Source of the DNA: Falciphora oryzae
Lineage: Eukaryota > Ascomycota > Sordariomycetes > Magnaporthales > Magnaporthaceae
DNA: 64,000 bases
Reading direction: 5' to 3'
NCBI GenBank assembly: GCA_000733355.1
Contig: JNVV01000052.1
Span: forward strand, 21,254-85,253
Shown here: positions 21,024-31,340 of the stretch, in pieces
Layout of the letters: each line of letters opens with the position of its first letter
How positions within the stretch are numbered: position 1 is the stretch's first letter
Program-made: the position numbers and the translations under genes
The notes under the pieces: generated by a model
Database searches by the model: none
Told to the model about the DNA's origin: nothing
Seen by the model: the letters and a program-made list of their open reading frames with translations, nothing else

Positions 21024-21803
21024 ATGGCCCAGTACTGTACCAGTTGCCAAAAAACGCCTCCCGAAGTGACTCTAAAGCACTGCGCGAAATGCTCGGTCAC
21101 GCTCTACTGCTTTCGCGACTGCCAAAAAGCCGACTGGACGGCCCACAAAAAGGTATGCGGCGGGGACGGCAGCACCGCCTCAGGCTCCCCTAGTGGACCC
21201 GACGTACCGATGGCCAACACGATATTCTCGCCTTCGAAGGGCCTCGATCGGCCTATTATCGAGCCCTTTACCCGCCTCGACAACGGCACCTGGCTGCACG
21301 ACCGCTCTAAGAAAAACGTATACCGCCTCCTTATCGATTCCTACCGCCTACGTGTAAAGGATAACTACAACCTGGAGGGTGAGGCCGATATCGACAGCCT
21401 TTATAGAGGGGCGTCCAACGGGTTGAACGGTTTCAAGCGCTTTCTTCGGCTCGCTGGCTCGCGACGTGGCCTGCTTCCGCCGTGGTGGAACGCCGAGAAG
21501 CAGCGCGAGTGCGAGGAGTTTGGCATGGACGCGTCGCAGTTCCAGGACTTGCGCTGTGCGGTGGAGAAGAGCGACATTATCGAGAACTACGGCGATTCGC
21601 GCTTCCCAATGCAACTGCGCATGCTTACCGAGGCGGTTTACCGCTGTGGTCCAGGAGGACAGGATGGGACAGCCATAAGAAAGGCTATGGTAGCCATGGA
21701 ACAAGGGACTGCGGGGTCTGGGTCCCCAGTAACCTCCATGGTAACGATAGACAGCCTTACGGGAAACACTGCCACCATGCATTCGGTCGGGAGGAACCAG
21801 TAG
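21024..21803 (+). CDS. MYND zinc-finger protein
   Basis: A 259-residue frame starting at the ATG at 21024; an in-frame ATG at 20949 would add 25 residues ahead of the finger and is less likely. The N-terminus is a complete MYND finger with Cys5, Cys8, Cys20, Cys23, Cys29, Cys33, His41 and Cys45 in the usual spacing (CTSC, CAKC, YCFRDCQ, HKKVC), a protein-interaction module. After a Ser/Pro/Gly linker there is an alpha-helical region (NVYRLLIDSYRLRVKDNYNL, then LYRGASNGLNGFKRFLRLAG and LLPPWWN) found in a group of ascomycete MYND proteins of unknown function. The gene is intronless and lies directly upstream of two decayed helicase fragments, so it may have been moved or captured by a Helitron. 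The reading frame is intact. Confidence 0.8.
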   Translation: MAQYCTSCQKTPPEVTLKHCAKCSVTLYCFRDCQKADWTAHKKVCGGDGSTASGSPSGPDVPMANTIFSPSKGLDRPIIEPFTRLDNGTWLHDRSKKNVYRLLIDSYRLRVKDNYNLEGEADIDSLYRGASNGLNGFKRFLRLAGSRRGLLPPWWNAEKQRECEEFGMDASQFQDLRCAVEKSDIIENYGDSRFPMQLRMLTEAVYRCGPGGQDGTAIRKAMVAMEQGTAGSGSPVTSMVTIDSLTGNTATMHSVGRNQ

Positions 21804-21839
21804 CGGGCCGTGCAGCATAGTACATAGCTATTTATCTCG

Positions 21840-22000
21840 GCAGGAAAAGGATCAAAAAAAAGCGGTCCCCATCCGGCGCGATCCCTACCGCCTATACGTG
21901 CAGCTGTCGCGGTGTCCGTCACTTGACGGCATTATGCTGCTGTCGAAGGCGCCAGGGCGGGTGGGCAACACGGTACCACGTGATTTTCCGAAAGGTCCTA
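21840..22000 (+). pseudogene. Detached C-terminal fragment of a Pif1-type helicase
   Basis: The plus strand reads RRDPYRLYVQLSRCPSLDG followed by IMLLSKAP and VGNTVP. It closely matches the C-terminal end of the fuller helicase remnant at 22864-22985 at both DNA and protein level. Only this tail is present. It begins within 40-75 bp of the MYND stop codon, so an earlier copy of the same element has been truncated here. Confidence 0.75.
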
Positions 22001-22069
22001 TATTGGTGGATCATGAGGTACGTGGCCATAAAGAAGGACAGGTCGCCGTAAATCCCAATCGCCAATTGG

Positions 22070-23072
22070 AGCAAGTTCATTACCGTGGTATCCTGACAGA
22101 GTAGGTCTGGGCGGCCGGGGATCCGACCCTGCGGCGGCTGCTGACGCGGATCCGGCAAGGCATACAAGACAACTCCGACGTGGACCTCCTGAACAGCAGG
22201 CGCTATCGGAGGGCAGGCGGATCCCCTGGGAGTCGGGCATCACGGTAGTGACGCCGCTGAACCGGAACCGCTAGAACCTAAACGTCGAAGCAGTCCTGTC
22301 CTTCCAGAGACGGCGGCACGCCCGCCTCCGGATCTTCGTCTCCGAGCACAGGTGGAAAGGCGACCAGCCGACAAAAAAGGAGGCCCTGATGGTGCTGGGC
22401 CAGAGGGACGACAATGCCATCCCCATTCCCGCCGTTTTTATATTTGTTCCCGGTATGCCCGTCGTAGTTAACCAAAACACCCACCAAGGCCTGAAGGTGG
22501 TCAACGGCGCTGCCTATACGGCCCTAAACGTCATCCTCGACAAAGCGCACCCGGGCCACCGCGTTAGTGCCGATACCATCCTCCACTTCGGTCCGCCGGC
22601 GGGCATCATGCTGGCGTCCGAAACGACGAGGGACCTTCACTTCGTGGGCATGCCGGCCGGCACCGTCCTCCTAACGCCTATCAGCACAAAAATAAAAAGC
22701 CAGAAAAAGCGGCCGTAGAAACGGGGCGACGTCGTCCGCCGGGGTCTGCCGTGCGTAACAGCGTTTGCCTGTACGGATTACAAAATGCAAAGCAGGATGT
22801 TGGACCGGGCGGCGCTGGAGCTGCGCGGGACGCGGACGACAACGGTAAACGGGGAAGCGGTGCCCAGCCAATGCGACCCTTACAGCCTCTACGAGCAGCT
22901 GTCGCGGTGTAGGACGCTGGACGGCATTACGCTCCTGTCTAAAGCGCGGGAGCGGGACTTTGTGGGCAACACAGTGCCCGAGGAAATGGCGCAGGCGGAA
23001 CAGAGGCTGGAGCAATTGAGCGAGGAGACGATTCGGGCAGCGGAGTTGTGGGACTGGTCGGGAGAAGATTGA
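22070..23072 (+). pseudogene. Pif1-family helicase remnant, probably from a Helitron
   Basis: Broken C-terminal half of a fungal Pif1-like helicase. Pieces in order are: WAAGDPTLRRLLTRIRQG; DNSDVDLLNS; RIPWESGITVVTPLNRNR, then a stop near 22272; ALMVLGQRDDNAIPIPAVFIF; VPGMPVVVNQNTHQGLKVVN; LHFGPPAGIMLASE; a stop near 22716; and RGLPCVTAFACTDYKMQSR. It ends with QCDPYSLYEQLSRC, TLDGITLLSKARERDFVGNT and EQLSEETIRAAELWDWSGED. The segment around 22200-22240 also needs a one-base frame change. The VNQNTHQGLK..NGA and ACTDYK(V)Q blocks are typical of the Pif1-like helicases that abound in filamentous fungi as Helitron-associated genes. The Walker A and B half is absent, so it cannot be active. Assignment to Helitrons rests on family knowledge; I saw no Rep domain or Helitron terminus. 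Confidence 0.8.
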
Positions 23073-23651
23073 AAGAAAAAAAAGGAAGCGGAGGCGATTA
23101 GGTGGTCACACAACGTCGCGGATTCAAATTTTGACGAGTTAGGCACGACTTTTTGATTGGAGGAGAGCGAAAAAGTTACGTAAAAGTCACGTGATTTTTC
23201 TGAGTGGTTTTGGCAGCCCCACTTTTTTCTCGCGCGCCCGTCCTCTAAGAGCCTTTCGTTCCTCAAGGCACCTGCAACAGAAAAAGGCACGTCGCCAGTG
23301 TTTCAGCAACGGCCGCCGGGGAGCCTCGGATGCCGAAACGGCTGCGACCCGTGCACTGAACTTTACCGGTGTCGGCAGAAGACGAAAACACGACGTTGCA
23401 AAAGAGACATGTCCATTCCTCACCGTCTGCGAATCCGCAAACACGATGCTCAGGTGGCGGTCAATGCAAGTTGCAGCTCCACAAGTCCCAGTCTGAGTCT
23501 GCCTTGGTTGATACCGGGATTATCTCGTCACCCACTTCGGCTCTTCAGGAGCGCGTCGTTGTCGTTGCACGTGGCGGCGACCCGACTGCCAGAACCCGAT
23601 ATCCCGTGACACGAGGTCCCAGAGTAATCTCCGATATCAGAAGGGGACACC
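23073..23651. other. Promoter region of the GH47 gene
   Basis: 580 bp between the helicase remnant and the mannosidase. It includes AAAAGTCACGTGATTTTT near 23181-23200, another CACGTG core in an AT context. No gene seen. Confidence 0.4.
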
Positions 23652-25634
23652 ATGGCACGGCGACGCGGCCTGGTGCGCCTTATCTTGCTGGCCGCCGTCC
23701 TTGTGTTCGTCTTGTACCGGTACCGCCCGTTTGGCGACTACCCCGTGCGACGCTTCCGCCTCCCCCTAAGGAAAGATGGCCCCATCGAGTTCGTGCCATC
23801 CAGCTACGACTGGGCCGCCTTTGAGCACCACCACCCGCGCCCGGCGGCCGACATGACGCGCCTCCCGCCGGCGGATAGGCAGCGTCCCGTGCCGCGGGTG
23901 CAGCACGACTTCTCGCGCGACGACGCAGCGAGGTCCGTGTATGCAAGTGCCGAGATATCAGAGGCGCGGCTGACCGCGGTGCGGGCCGCCATCAAGAAGA
24001 GCTGGGACAGCTACGCGAAAGAGGCCTGGGGCCTCGACGAGCTCCGCCCGCTCGAGGGCGGCGGCCGCGACACCTTTGGCGGCTACGGCGCCACGCTGGT
24101 CGACTCGCTCGACACGCTCTGGATCGCCGGCATGCGCGCCGAGTTCGTCGACGCCGTGCGCGAGGCCTGCCGCCTCGACTTTTCCACCACGTCCAGCACG
24201 AGCCTCAACGTCTTCGAGACCACCATCCGCTTTTTGGGCGGCCTGCTGTCAGCGTACGACCTGAGCGGCGAGAAGGCGCTCCTCCGTAAAGCCCGCGAGC
24301 TGGGCGACATGCTGTACGCGGCCTTCGACACGCCCAACCGCATCCCGGGCTTCTGGCTCGACTTCGAGGACGCGCGCCACGGCAACCAGCTGGCGGGTAT
24401 CAACGACCCGAGCGCGTCGCCGGCGTCGCTGAGCCTCGAGTTCACGCGGCTGGCGCAGCTGACGGGAGACCACAAGTACTATGACGCCGTCGATACCATC
24501 TCGCGGTTCCTGGAGCGCACGCAGAACCACACGCGCCTGCCGGGCGTGTGGCCCGCCCTCATGAACTTCCGCGGTGACGCGGACGACGAGGGCGGCGTCG
24601 TCGCGACGCAGCACCACAGCGAGTTCACGCTCGGCGCCCTCGCCGACTCCATGTTCGAGTACCTGCCCAAGATGCACGCGCTGCTGGCGGGCGCCGACCC
24701 AAAGTACGAGGCCATGTACCGCACCGCCATGGCCGTGGTCGAGAAGCACATCCTGTTCCGGCCCATGGTGCCCAGCAGCAGCGCCAGCAGCAAGACGGGC
24801 TCACCTGAGATCCCGGATATTCTGTTCGCCGGGTCGGCGACGGCGGGCTACGGCGACGAGCCGCCCCAGAATCTGCACGAGAGCCAGCACCTGGCCTGCT
24901 TCGCCGGCGGCATGTTCGCGCTGGGCGGCCGCCTCTTCGACGACCCGCACCACGTGAGCCTCGGCGAGAAGCTGGCGCGCGGCTGCGCCTGGGGCTACAA
25001 GAGCTTCCCGACGGGCCTGCTGCCCGAGATCTTTGGCCTCGCGGCCTGCCCGGCAACTTCCTCAAGTGAGCCGTGTCCGTGGGACGAGGAGGCGTGGAAG
25101 AGCCAGGTCAGGCCCTGGGGCGGCAGCTCGGGGCAGGAGGTCGCCGAGGGCAAGGCGAAGCGCAAGATGCCCAGGGGGTTTACGCACGCGCGCGACGCGC
25201 GCTACATCCTCCGGCCCGAGGCCGTGGAGAGCCTGTTTGTGCTGTACCGCGTCACGGGCAAGGAGGAGCTGCGGGAGCTGGCGTGGCAGATGTTTCTGGA
25301 CATCCAGGTCGCGACCTCGACGCACCTGGCGAACGCGGCCATCGAGGACGTCACGGTCACGGGACAGACCACCAAGGTCGATTCGATGGAGGTAGGTCTG
25401 GCAGTGGCGGCCTTCGTCCATTCAATCTGCCCACCTTACCCTTTGCTATGTCTGGGCAGTCAGACTAACCTTTCTATCTCAACATGGCAGAGCTTTTGGC
25501 TTGGCGAGACGCTCAAGTACTTTTATCTTATCTTCTCGAAGCCCAACGTGATCAGCTTGGACGAGTGGGTGCTCAACACAGAGGCGCACCCGCTGCGGAG
25601 GCCGAAGAGGACGGCGGAGACGGAGCTGGTGTAA
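23652..25634 (+). CDS. GH47 class I alpha-1,2-mannosidase, type II membrane protein
   Basis: Two exons, 23652-25391 and 25491-25634, with a 99-nt intron (GTAGGT..GACTAACC..GGCAG). The spliced protein is 627 residues, joining DSME to SFWLGETLKYFYLIF, a hallmark of GH47. The intron is a multiple of three and contains no stop, so the unspliced frame stays open; the conserved motif shows it is an intron. Residues 8-22 (VRLILLAAVLVFVLY) form a signal anchor near the N-terminus. The catalytic domain shows AAIKKSWDSYAKEAWGLDEL, FGGYGATLVDSLDTLWI, STSLNVFETTIRFLGG, SASPASLSLEFTRLAQLTGD, HESQHLACFAGGMFALG, ILRPEAVESLFVLYRVTG and the calcium-binding NTEAHPLRRP. The enzyme trims alpha-1,2-mannose from N-glycans in the ER or Golgi. 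It is complete and of usual length. Confidence 0.95.
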   Translation: MARRRGLVRLILLAAVLVFVLYRYRPFGDYPVRRFRLPLRKDGPIEFVPSSYDWAAFEHHHPRPAADMTRLPPADRQRPVPRVQHDFSRDDAARSVYASAEISEARLTAVRAAIKKSWDSYAKEAWGLDELRPLEGGGRDTFGGYGATLVDSLDTLWIAGMRAEFVDAVREACRLDFSTTSSTSLNVFETTIRFLGGLLSAYDLSGEKALLRKARELGDMLYAAFDTPNRIPGFWLDFEDARHGNQLAGINDPSASPASLSLEFTRLAQLTGDHKYYDAVDTISRFLERTQNHTRLPGVWPALMNFRGDADDEGGVVATQHHSEFTLGALADSMFEYLPKMHALLAGADPKYEAMYRTAMAVVEKHILFRPMVPSSSASSKTGSPEIPDILFAGSATAGYGDEPPQNLHESQHLACFAGGMFALGGRLFDDPHHVSLGEKLARGCAWGYKSFPTGLLPEIFGLAACPATSSSEPCPWDEEAWKSQVRPWGGSSGQEVAEGKAKRKMPRGFTHARDARYILRPEAVESLFVLYRVTGKEELRELAWQMFLDIQVATSTHLANAAIEDVTVTGQTTKVDSMEVGLAVAAFVHSICPPYPLLCLGSQTNLSISTWQSFWLGETLKYFYLIFSKPNVISLDEWVLNTEAHPLRRPKRTAETELV

Positions 25635-27626
25635 GAGGGGTGGAAAACGGCATTATGCATAAAATGCGCCTTTTTTGTATGAAATTTCAGAACCTGTCTT
25701 TGATATGGAGCTTTTTAGAGAGAAAGACTTGGCTCAAAGCTACGTTATAGAATCCACGATATTTCCATTCAGATCAAATTGATTGCGGACGCGTGTAGAA
25801 AACGCGGCGCCGTTTGGCTCTTTTCCCACCCCATCATCCCGGCCGCCCAACGCGTCCCCACGATGGAGGCAGCCACTATTTTGGGATCTCGGCGCGGCTC
25901 ACGGAGGACATGCTTGCAGCCGATTGTCACTGCGATCTCCCGCCGATGGGACACGACAGACGACGTGCCCCCCGCTGACGTAGATCACAATTGACAAAGT
26001 CGGATCTTTGGGTGGCGGACACCGCTCTTCTGGCGAGGGAGGACCCTGTCCAGCTCATTCATGCTCGGTGGCGCAGAGCAGGGCAGGGCAGCTCTGCCCC
26101 AATTTAAAACGCAATAAACGGGAAAACAGGAAATGGCCTCTGATTCATCGGAGTGGTTTGCATTGCGCATCTTCTGGCCTGCATCTGTGGTTGGGCTGGG
26201 ATTCCCCGTGGGCGGCCGTTGGGCAAGACCAGCAAGGGAGCATGGACGATGGAGATTGCATGTGTGCGTGCTCAAATGTTTGTCGTCCCATACGACGGAT
26301 GTCATCGGTAGGCTGGCGTTGGCAGACAGCCGGGACACGCTGCTACAGTCGCGTGTGATGGCGGCCACCCTGGGAGGCCCTGCAGCCTCGGCAGCATGTC
26401 AATCGGCCGACGTGGTGCATGCATGCAATGCAAAAGGGCGGGCAGTCGACACACGAGTGACAGGTAGACAGCAGACGGGCAGGCCAGACTGTGTCAACCT
26501 CAACGCCCTCAACGCACCCGGCCAACAGCCCGCCACCCGATCTCGATGCAATGACGACGGGCCCAGGCTGCTGCTGCTGCCTCCCGTGTCAGACCCGCGC
26601 CCATCGCGACGAGGCGAGAAGAAGCGGTGACACGGTTTTCCTTTGGCGTTTCTGGAGGTCTAGCGTGCGGGAGCGAAAAAGAGCCTCCTCCCAGCGGGTG
26701 CTGCCTTCCGGAAATGGACGCGGAAAAAACCAGGTCGGGCCAGACCTTGGGTCGATCCGCCAAAAAGGAGGTGGGGCCACCAGAATCTGAAACGGCCCTT
26801 GTCTGAAGCCCAGGGGCGGGCAAGGCCGCTGTTTGGCTGGCGAGCACCACACTGCCCAGCAAGCCACTTTAACGGCCGTCAGACCAATCAGGGCCCCGCA
26901 AAGGCAGCCGTCGTCTGTTGGCCCCAGCTTCGGCACCAGCTGTCCGGACCATCCTGGCCACCGTCGCCACCCAGCTGCGCGGTGCAGGACACCCCCCTGC
27001 TTGCTGCTGCTCACTCTGAAGTGCGTGCTTCCGCGCCTGCTAGCCCCTTTCTTGCCATGCGGGACACCCGGCCGACGTCTCCCGAGCCCCACCCCTCGCT
27101 CGACTCCTTTTCTTCAAAATGCTTGGGACGCCCAGCTGGCTACCGCCCACGCACCAACCCAGCCTGGTCTTGCTAGAGGTTTTTTGAGGTTCGCGGGCTT
27201 TTGCTAAAGAGGTCCTTCCCCAAGTTCCCTCGTGGCGGTTGTCGACTCGACGGTTCGATGCTGTGCTGATCAGATTTCTCCGTCTCTTTTCCTTCGTCTT
27301 TTTTCCCTTCTACCCTCAACTTTTTTCCCTTCGTTAGGCAGGCCTGGGCCGCTCACTTTCGCTGGATCTGATTGTTTGCTGTTGTTTTTTTTTTCTTTCG
27401 TTTGTTTTTACTCGTTTGTTTTTACTCGTTTGTTCGTCGTTTAACCACCCGATCTGGTCCCTTCGACTATCCTGTGCGCGAGCCGTAGTTTGATACTCCT
27501 TCGTTTGCACGGCCTCTTCTGCTAGTCGCTCTAGCAGCCGACTCTTCGATCGCCAAAACCAGCGGTCATCCTCCTTCCTACTCGACGACCCGTTCCTACG
27601 AATCCTTTCACTCAAATTTTCCGACC
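25635..27626. promoter_or_regulatory. Intergenic region and CT-rich promoter of the GH5 gene
   Basis: Two kilobases without a recognisable gene. The final 350 bp are strongly pyrimidine-rich (for example 27270-27350), the usual composition ahead of well-expressed fungal genes. They include a short tandem repeat of a 13-nt CTCGTTTGTTTTT-type unit at about 27396-27436. Confidence 0.45.
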
Positions 27627-29384
27627 ATGTTTGCCACGCCACTTGCCATCCTTGGCCTCGCGGCCGTTGTGGCCCAGGCTAAGGTCCAGTTTCTGGTAGG
27701 TGCCGCAGTCACGCTTTCGTATGCGGCCATGGAAAACTAACGGCCCAACTAGGGTCTGTCCATCTCCGGCGGCGACTTTGGCTGCACGATAGACGGCAGC
27801 TGTCCGACTGGGCAGGTTCAGCTGCCCCTGAGCTCGCTGGGCGGCGGCGATGGCCAGGGTCAGATGAACCACTTCGCCAAGGACGACGGCATGAACATGT
27901 TCAGGCTGCCCGTCTCGTGGCAGTTCCTCGCCAACAACCAGCCGGGCGGCACGCTGGACGCCAGGAACCTGGGCCGTTACGACCAGGTGATGCAGGCCTG
28001 CCTGGCCACTGGCGCGCACTGCATGATCGACATCCATAACTTTGCTAGGTGGAACGGCAAGATCATCGGCCAGGGCGGCCCTTCGGACGACGACTTCGCC
28101 GGCCTGTGGCGCCAGCTTGCGACCAAGTACGCCGCCAACGAAAAGGTCGTCTTCGAGCTCATGAACGAGCCGCACGACCTCGACATCGCCGCCTGGGCCC
28201 GGACCTGCCAGAAGGCCGTCACGGCCATCCGCCAGGCCGGCGCCACCAAGCAGATGATCCTGCTGCCCGGCACCAACTTCGACAGCGCTGCCACCCTGGT
28301 ATCGAGCGGCAGCGCCGACGCCCTCATGGCCGTGCGCAACCCGGACGGCACCGCCGACGGCCTGCTCCTCGACATCCACAAGTACCTCGACGTCGACAAC
28401 TCGGGCACCCACAAGGAGTGCACCACCGACAACCGCGCCGCCTTCGCCGAGGTTGCCGCCTACCTTCGCCAGGCCGGCCGTAAGGGCCTCGTGTCCGAGA
28501 CGGGCGCCTCGCTCGACGGCAGTTGCATGACCGCCTTCTGCGCCCAAAACGCTCTCATCAACGAGAACTCGGACGTCTTCGTCGGCCTCGTCGGCTGGGC
28601 CGCCGGCTCCTTCCCCACCTCGTACATCCTCGGCATGACGCCCAACAAGAACGGTAACAGCTTCGTCGACAACGCCATCACGAAGCAGTGCCTTCTGGAG
28701 ACCTGGCTGAACGCCAAGGCCGTCGCCCCCGCGCCCGCTCCTGCACCCAGTGCTGCTCCTGCGCCCAGCGCTGCTCCTGTGCCCAGTGCCGCCCCTGCTC
28801 CCAGCTCGGGCCCGGCCCCTGCTCCGGCCCCCGCGGCCTCCAGCGCTCCCGCCCCTCCCTCCAACGTAGCGCCGACAGCCTCGAGCCTCCCGCCCGTCAT
28901 TCCTGCCCCTGCCGCATCAGGGTCTTCTTCCAGCTCCTCGTCATCCTCTTCTACCGTCCTCCTCGTCGCCTCCTCGACGGTTCTGCTCGTCGCTCCACCC
29001 CGCTCCTCGTCCGGCTCAGGCTCGGGCTCGGGCTCCGACTCGGGCTCCAAGGCCGCCATGCCGAGCCGCATCGTGCCGTCCATGGTCATGGGCACCGGCA
29101 CCGCCGTGGCTGGCAACCCCAAGGACTCTGACGCGCCCACCACGCTCCTGGTCGCCGCTGGCACCCCACCCAGCAGGGCGCCCTACGGCGGCGCGGCCGT
29201 CCCTACCAGCGTTCCCGGCGGCTCCGCCCGGTCTTCCAACGGCTCTACCTCGGCCACGACCCCGAAGCCGCCTGCCGACACCACCAAACCGCCCATCGCC
29301 GCTGCTGCCGGCTCCGTCTGGCAGCCAGCTGCCGCCACCAGCTTTGTGGCCGTCTTTTTGGCGCTTACTGCTCTGCTCGTGTAA
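27627..29384 (+). CDS. GH5 endoglucanase-like protein with Pro/Ala/Ser stalk and GPI-type tail
   Basis: Two exons, 27627-27695 and 27753-29384, with a 57-nt intron (GTAGGT..CTAAC..CTAG). They encode 566 residues. MFATPLAILGLAAVVAQA is a signal peptide. The catalytic domain follows GH5: GGDFGCTIDGSC; GMNMFRLPVSWQFL; MIDIHNFARWNG; the acid/base Glu in LMNEPHDLD (about 162); GLLLDIHKYLD; and the nucleophile in SETGA (about 272). GGTLD and TKQCLLETWL close the barrel. After about residue 310 comes a 220-residue low-complexity stalk of Ala-Pro-Ala-Pro-Ser repeats, then Ser runs. The protein ends in a hydrophobic tail (ATSFVAVFLALTALLV) with no charged residue after it, the pattern of GPI anchoring. 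It likely cleaves beta-1,4- or mixed glucans at the cell surface. Most GH5 cellulases carry a CBM1 or nothing, so this layout is uncommon. Confidence 0.9.
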
Positions 29385-29558
29385 ATAGAGCAGCACCTTT
29401 TTGTACTTTTTCTCTTATGATACCAAGCATGTTAAACTTTAAGCATTGAAATACCTGCATACAATCCATAAAATATCCGGGTGCCTCTACTGTGCATATA
29501 CCTTTACTTATTCGCAAAAGGAGACACAGAATCGTTGGATCTGAGTTTCCCGAGCCTT

Positions 29559-31340
29559 TTAATGATTTACAGATCGCCTTTGATAACAAGCCGACCAGGT
29601 GAGAACAAACACCCGGGCATCCTCCGGGCGAGCTTCGTCTTTGGCTTGGCCCTCCATGATGCCCAACACGTACGCCTCACCTACAAACTCGCACGGCACT
29701 TTCTCGGGCTGGTCAGAACCACTCTCCTCCCGACTACCTTCTTCCCGTTCTCTCAAAACAAAGAGGAACCGCACCACCCCGCAAGACCGTCACCTTGTCG
29801 CCCACGCGGGTTTTCAAGGGCGCGAGCCCGACGTACCCTTTCTCCGTGATGATAAAGGACCGGCCGTGACACCGGGCGTAGCGGGTGACGAAGGGGTGGA
29901 GAAAGAGCTCACGGGCCGCCTCCTTTTCCGCCTCGGTCTTCGCGGCGACAAAATCGATGTCGACGTCTGCTCGGCCGAGTCACATGTCCAGATACCGCAC
30001 AAAGCTCGCGTCGACCTTCTTCCCGTCCCACGTGGAGTCGGTCATGATCGTCCTGGTGAACACCTCCTTTTGCACCCGCCCAGCCGCGCGTAGGGGAACC
30101 TCGTGTCGCCCTCGTGCTCCCCCCGTGCGCCGGGTTCTTGCGGTCGTTGTCGAGCTGCAGCACGTCGAGCGTCCGCGTCTGGATCATGCACGGCTTCGTG
30201 GCGCGGGCGCGCCTACCATTTTGGTTTCGTTGTTGAGCTCAGTCGGCACGCCCCAATCCACCGTCCACGCAGCTGGAAGCTAAAAAAAAAAAAAAAACGG
30301 CTCGCCGTGGCCCAAAATACTCACAGATATCAGCGACGGTTTTGGCATAGTCCGGAGCCAGAAATTCCACATCCTTGGGCACCACCAGACCCAGTAGTCC
30401 GCAGATCTTGTCTCGTTGGTCCGTGGCGCTAAGCCTTTCCACAGGGAGGATCTAATCAATCAACGGCACGCTGCCCGTCTTGACCGCTGGTTTCATGCGG
30501 GGATAGCGCCTGAAGGACGGTCCGGAAGTCGCTGGACTTGAAGAAGTCGCGGTAAGTCGCCTCGGCAGGCTCGATCCAGCGCTTTTCCGGGAGCACGTAG
30601 CCCTCCTGAAAGTCGCTAAAGCGGACAAAGGCGTCAAAGGGAAGCGTCGCGCTGCCGCACGCTACCGTGTGGTTGGGCGACAGAATCACTTTTGTAGCAG
30701 GGCGATTTCGTCTAGGTGGTTAGTCGTGCTTCCATGCAAACAGTCGATAATGGTGGCAAAAGAGGAGGGGGGACGGGGAGAGCAAGCACACCTTGAAGCA
30801 CCCAGATGCGCGACCACCACTCTCGCTGCGGCTGCATGTTGATGGCCACGATCTGCGCCTCCGACAGGTCGAAGCCTACGTGTAAATAAATCTTCTTCTT
30901 GTACATCCCACCGATGGTTGCCATAGCAATCGCCACCGTCAGCGGCCGGGCCGAGCCAGACGCAGGTCCCCTCTGCGTTGGCATACACGTCCTTCATAAA
31001 CGTGATATGGTACGACTTCTCGGCCAGGTCCTCCTGGTTTATGCACAGCGCATCTACCCAGGGCGCGGCCCTAGGCCTCCCGCCCTGCCCGGCGGCAACG
31101 CCAGCGGCACCGGCAGCATCGGGGGTGCAGAGGTGCTTCGCGCGCCCAGGAGGTTCCGCGTAATGGGCCGTTTTGTTGCGTGTCCATCCAGGGGGATGCC
31201 GTGGCTGACGTCGCACACTCCGGTGCCCCAGGCGTACGACAGCGCCGTGTATGTCAAGTCATCGTCGAGTGAGGCCGTCTCCAGCGTGGCGCGGAGATCG
31301 CACGGGTCCTGCTCGAGGTAGAGCAGCCGGATCTGCCGCG
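29559..31340 (-). pseudogene. HET-domain (heterokaryon incompatibility) pseudogene 1
   Basis: Minus-strand HET protein spread over several frames. From the N-terminal side: RLLYLEQDPCDLR; TYTALSYAWGTG; WVDALCINQEDLAEKSYHI; MKDVYANAEGTCVWLG; WWSRIWVLQ at the end of the HET core; then PFDAFVRFSDFQEGY; RLSATDQRDKICGLLGLV; PDYAKTVADIC; FIITEKGYVGLAP and, near the stop, CEFVGEAYVLGIMEGQA, the usual HET C-terminus. Family comparison shows frame changes after RNLLGA (near 31150), after VWLG (near 30950) and near 30690. At least two introns seem real: GTGTGC..CCTAG near 30710-30790 and GTGAGT..TTAG near 30283-30325, with a long T-run. The protein would have triggered incompatibility-type cell death in hyphal fusion. 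It is non-functional as written. Confidence 0.8.

Noticed and set aside
25392..25490. Reading the GH47 gene without an intron (660 residues)
   Set aside because: The inserted 33 residues split the conserved DSME-SFW motif, and GTAGGT, CTAACC and GGCAG are all present.
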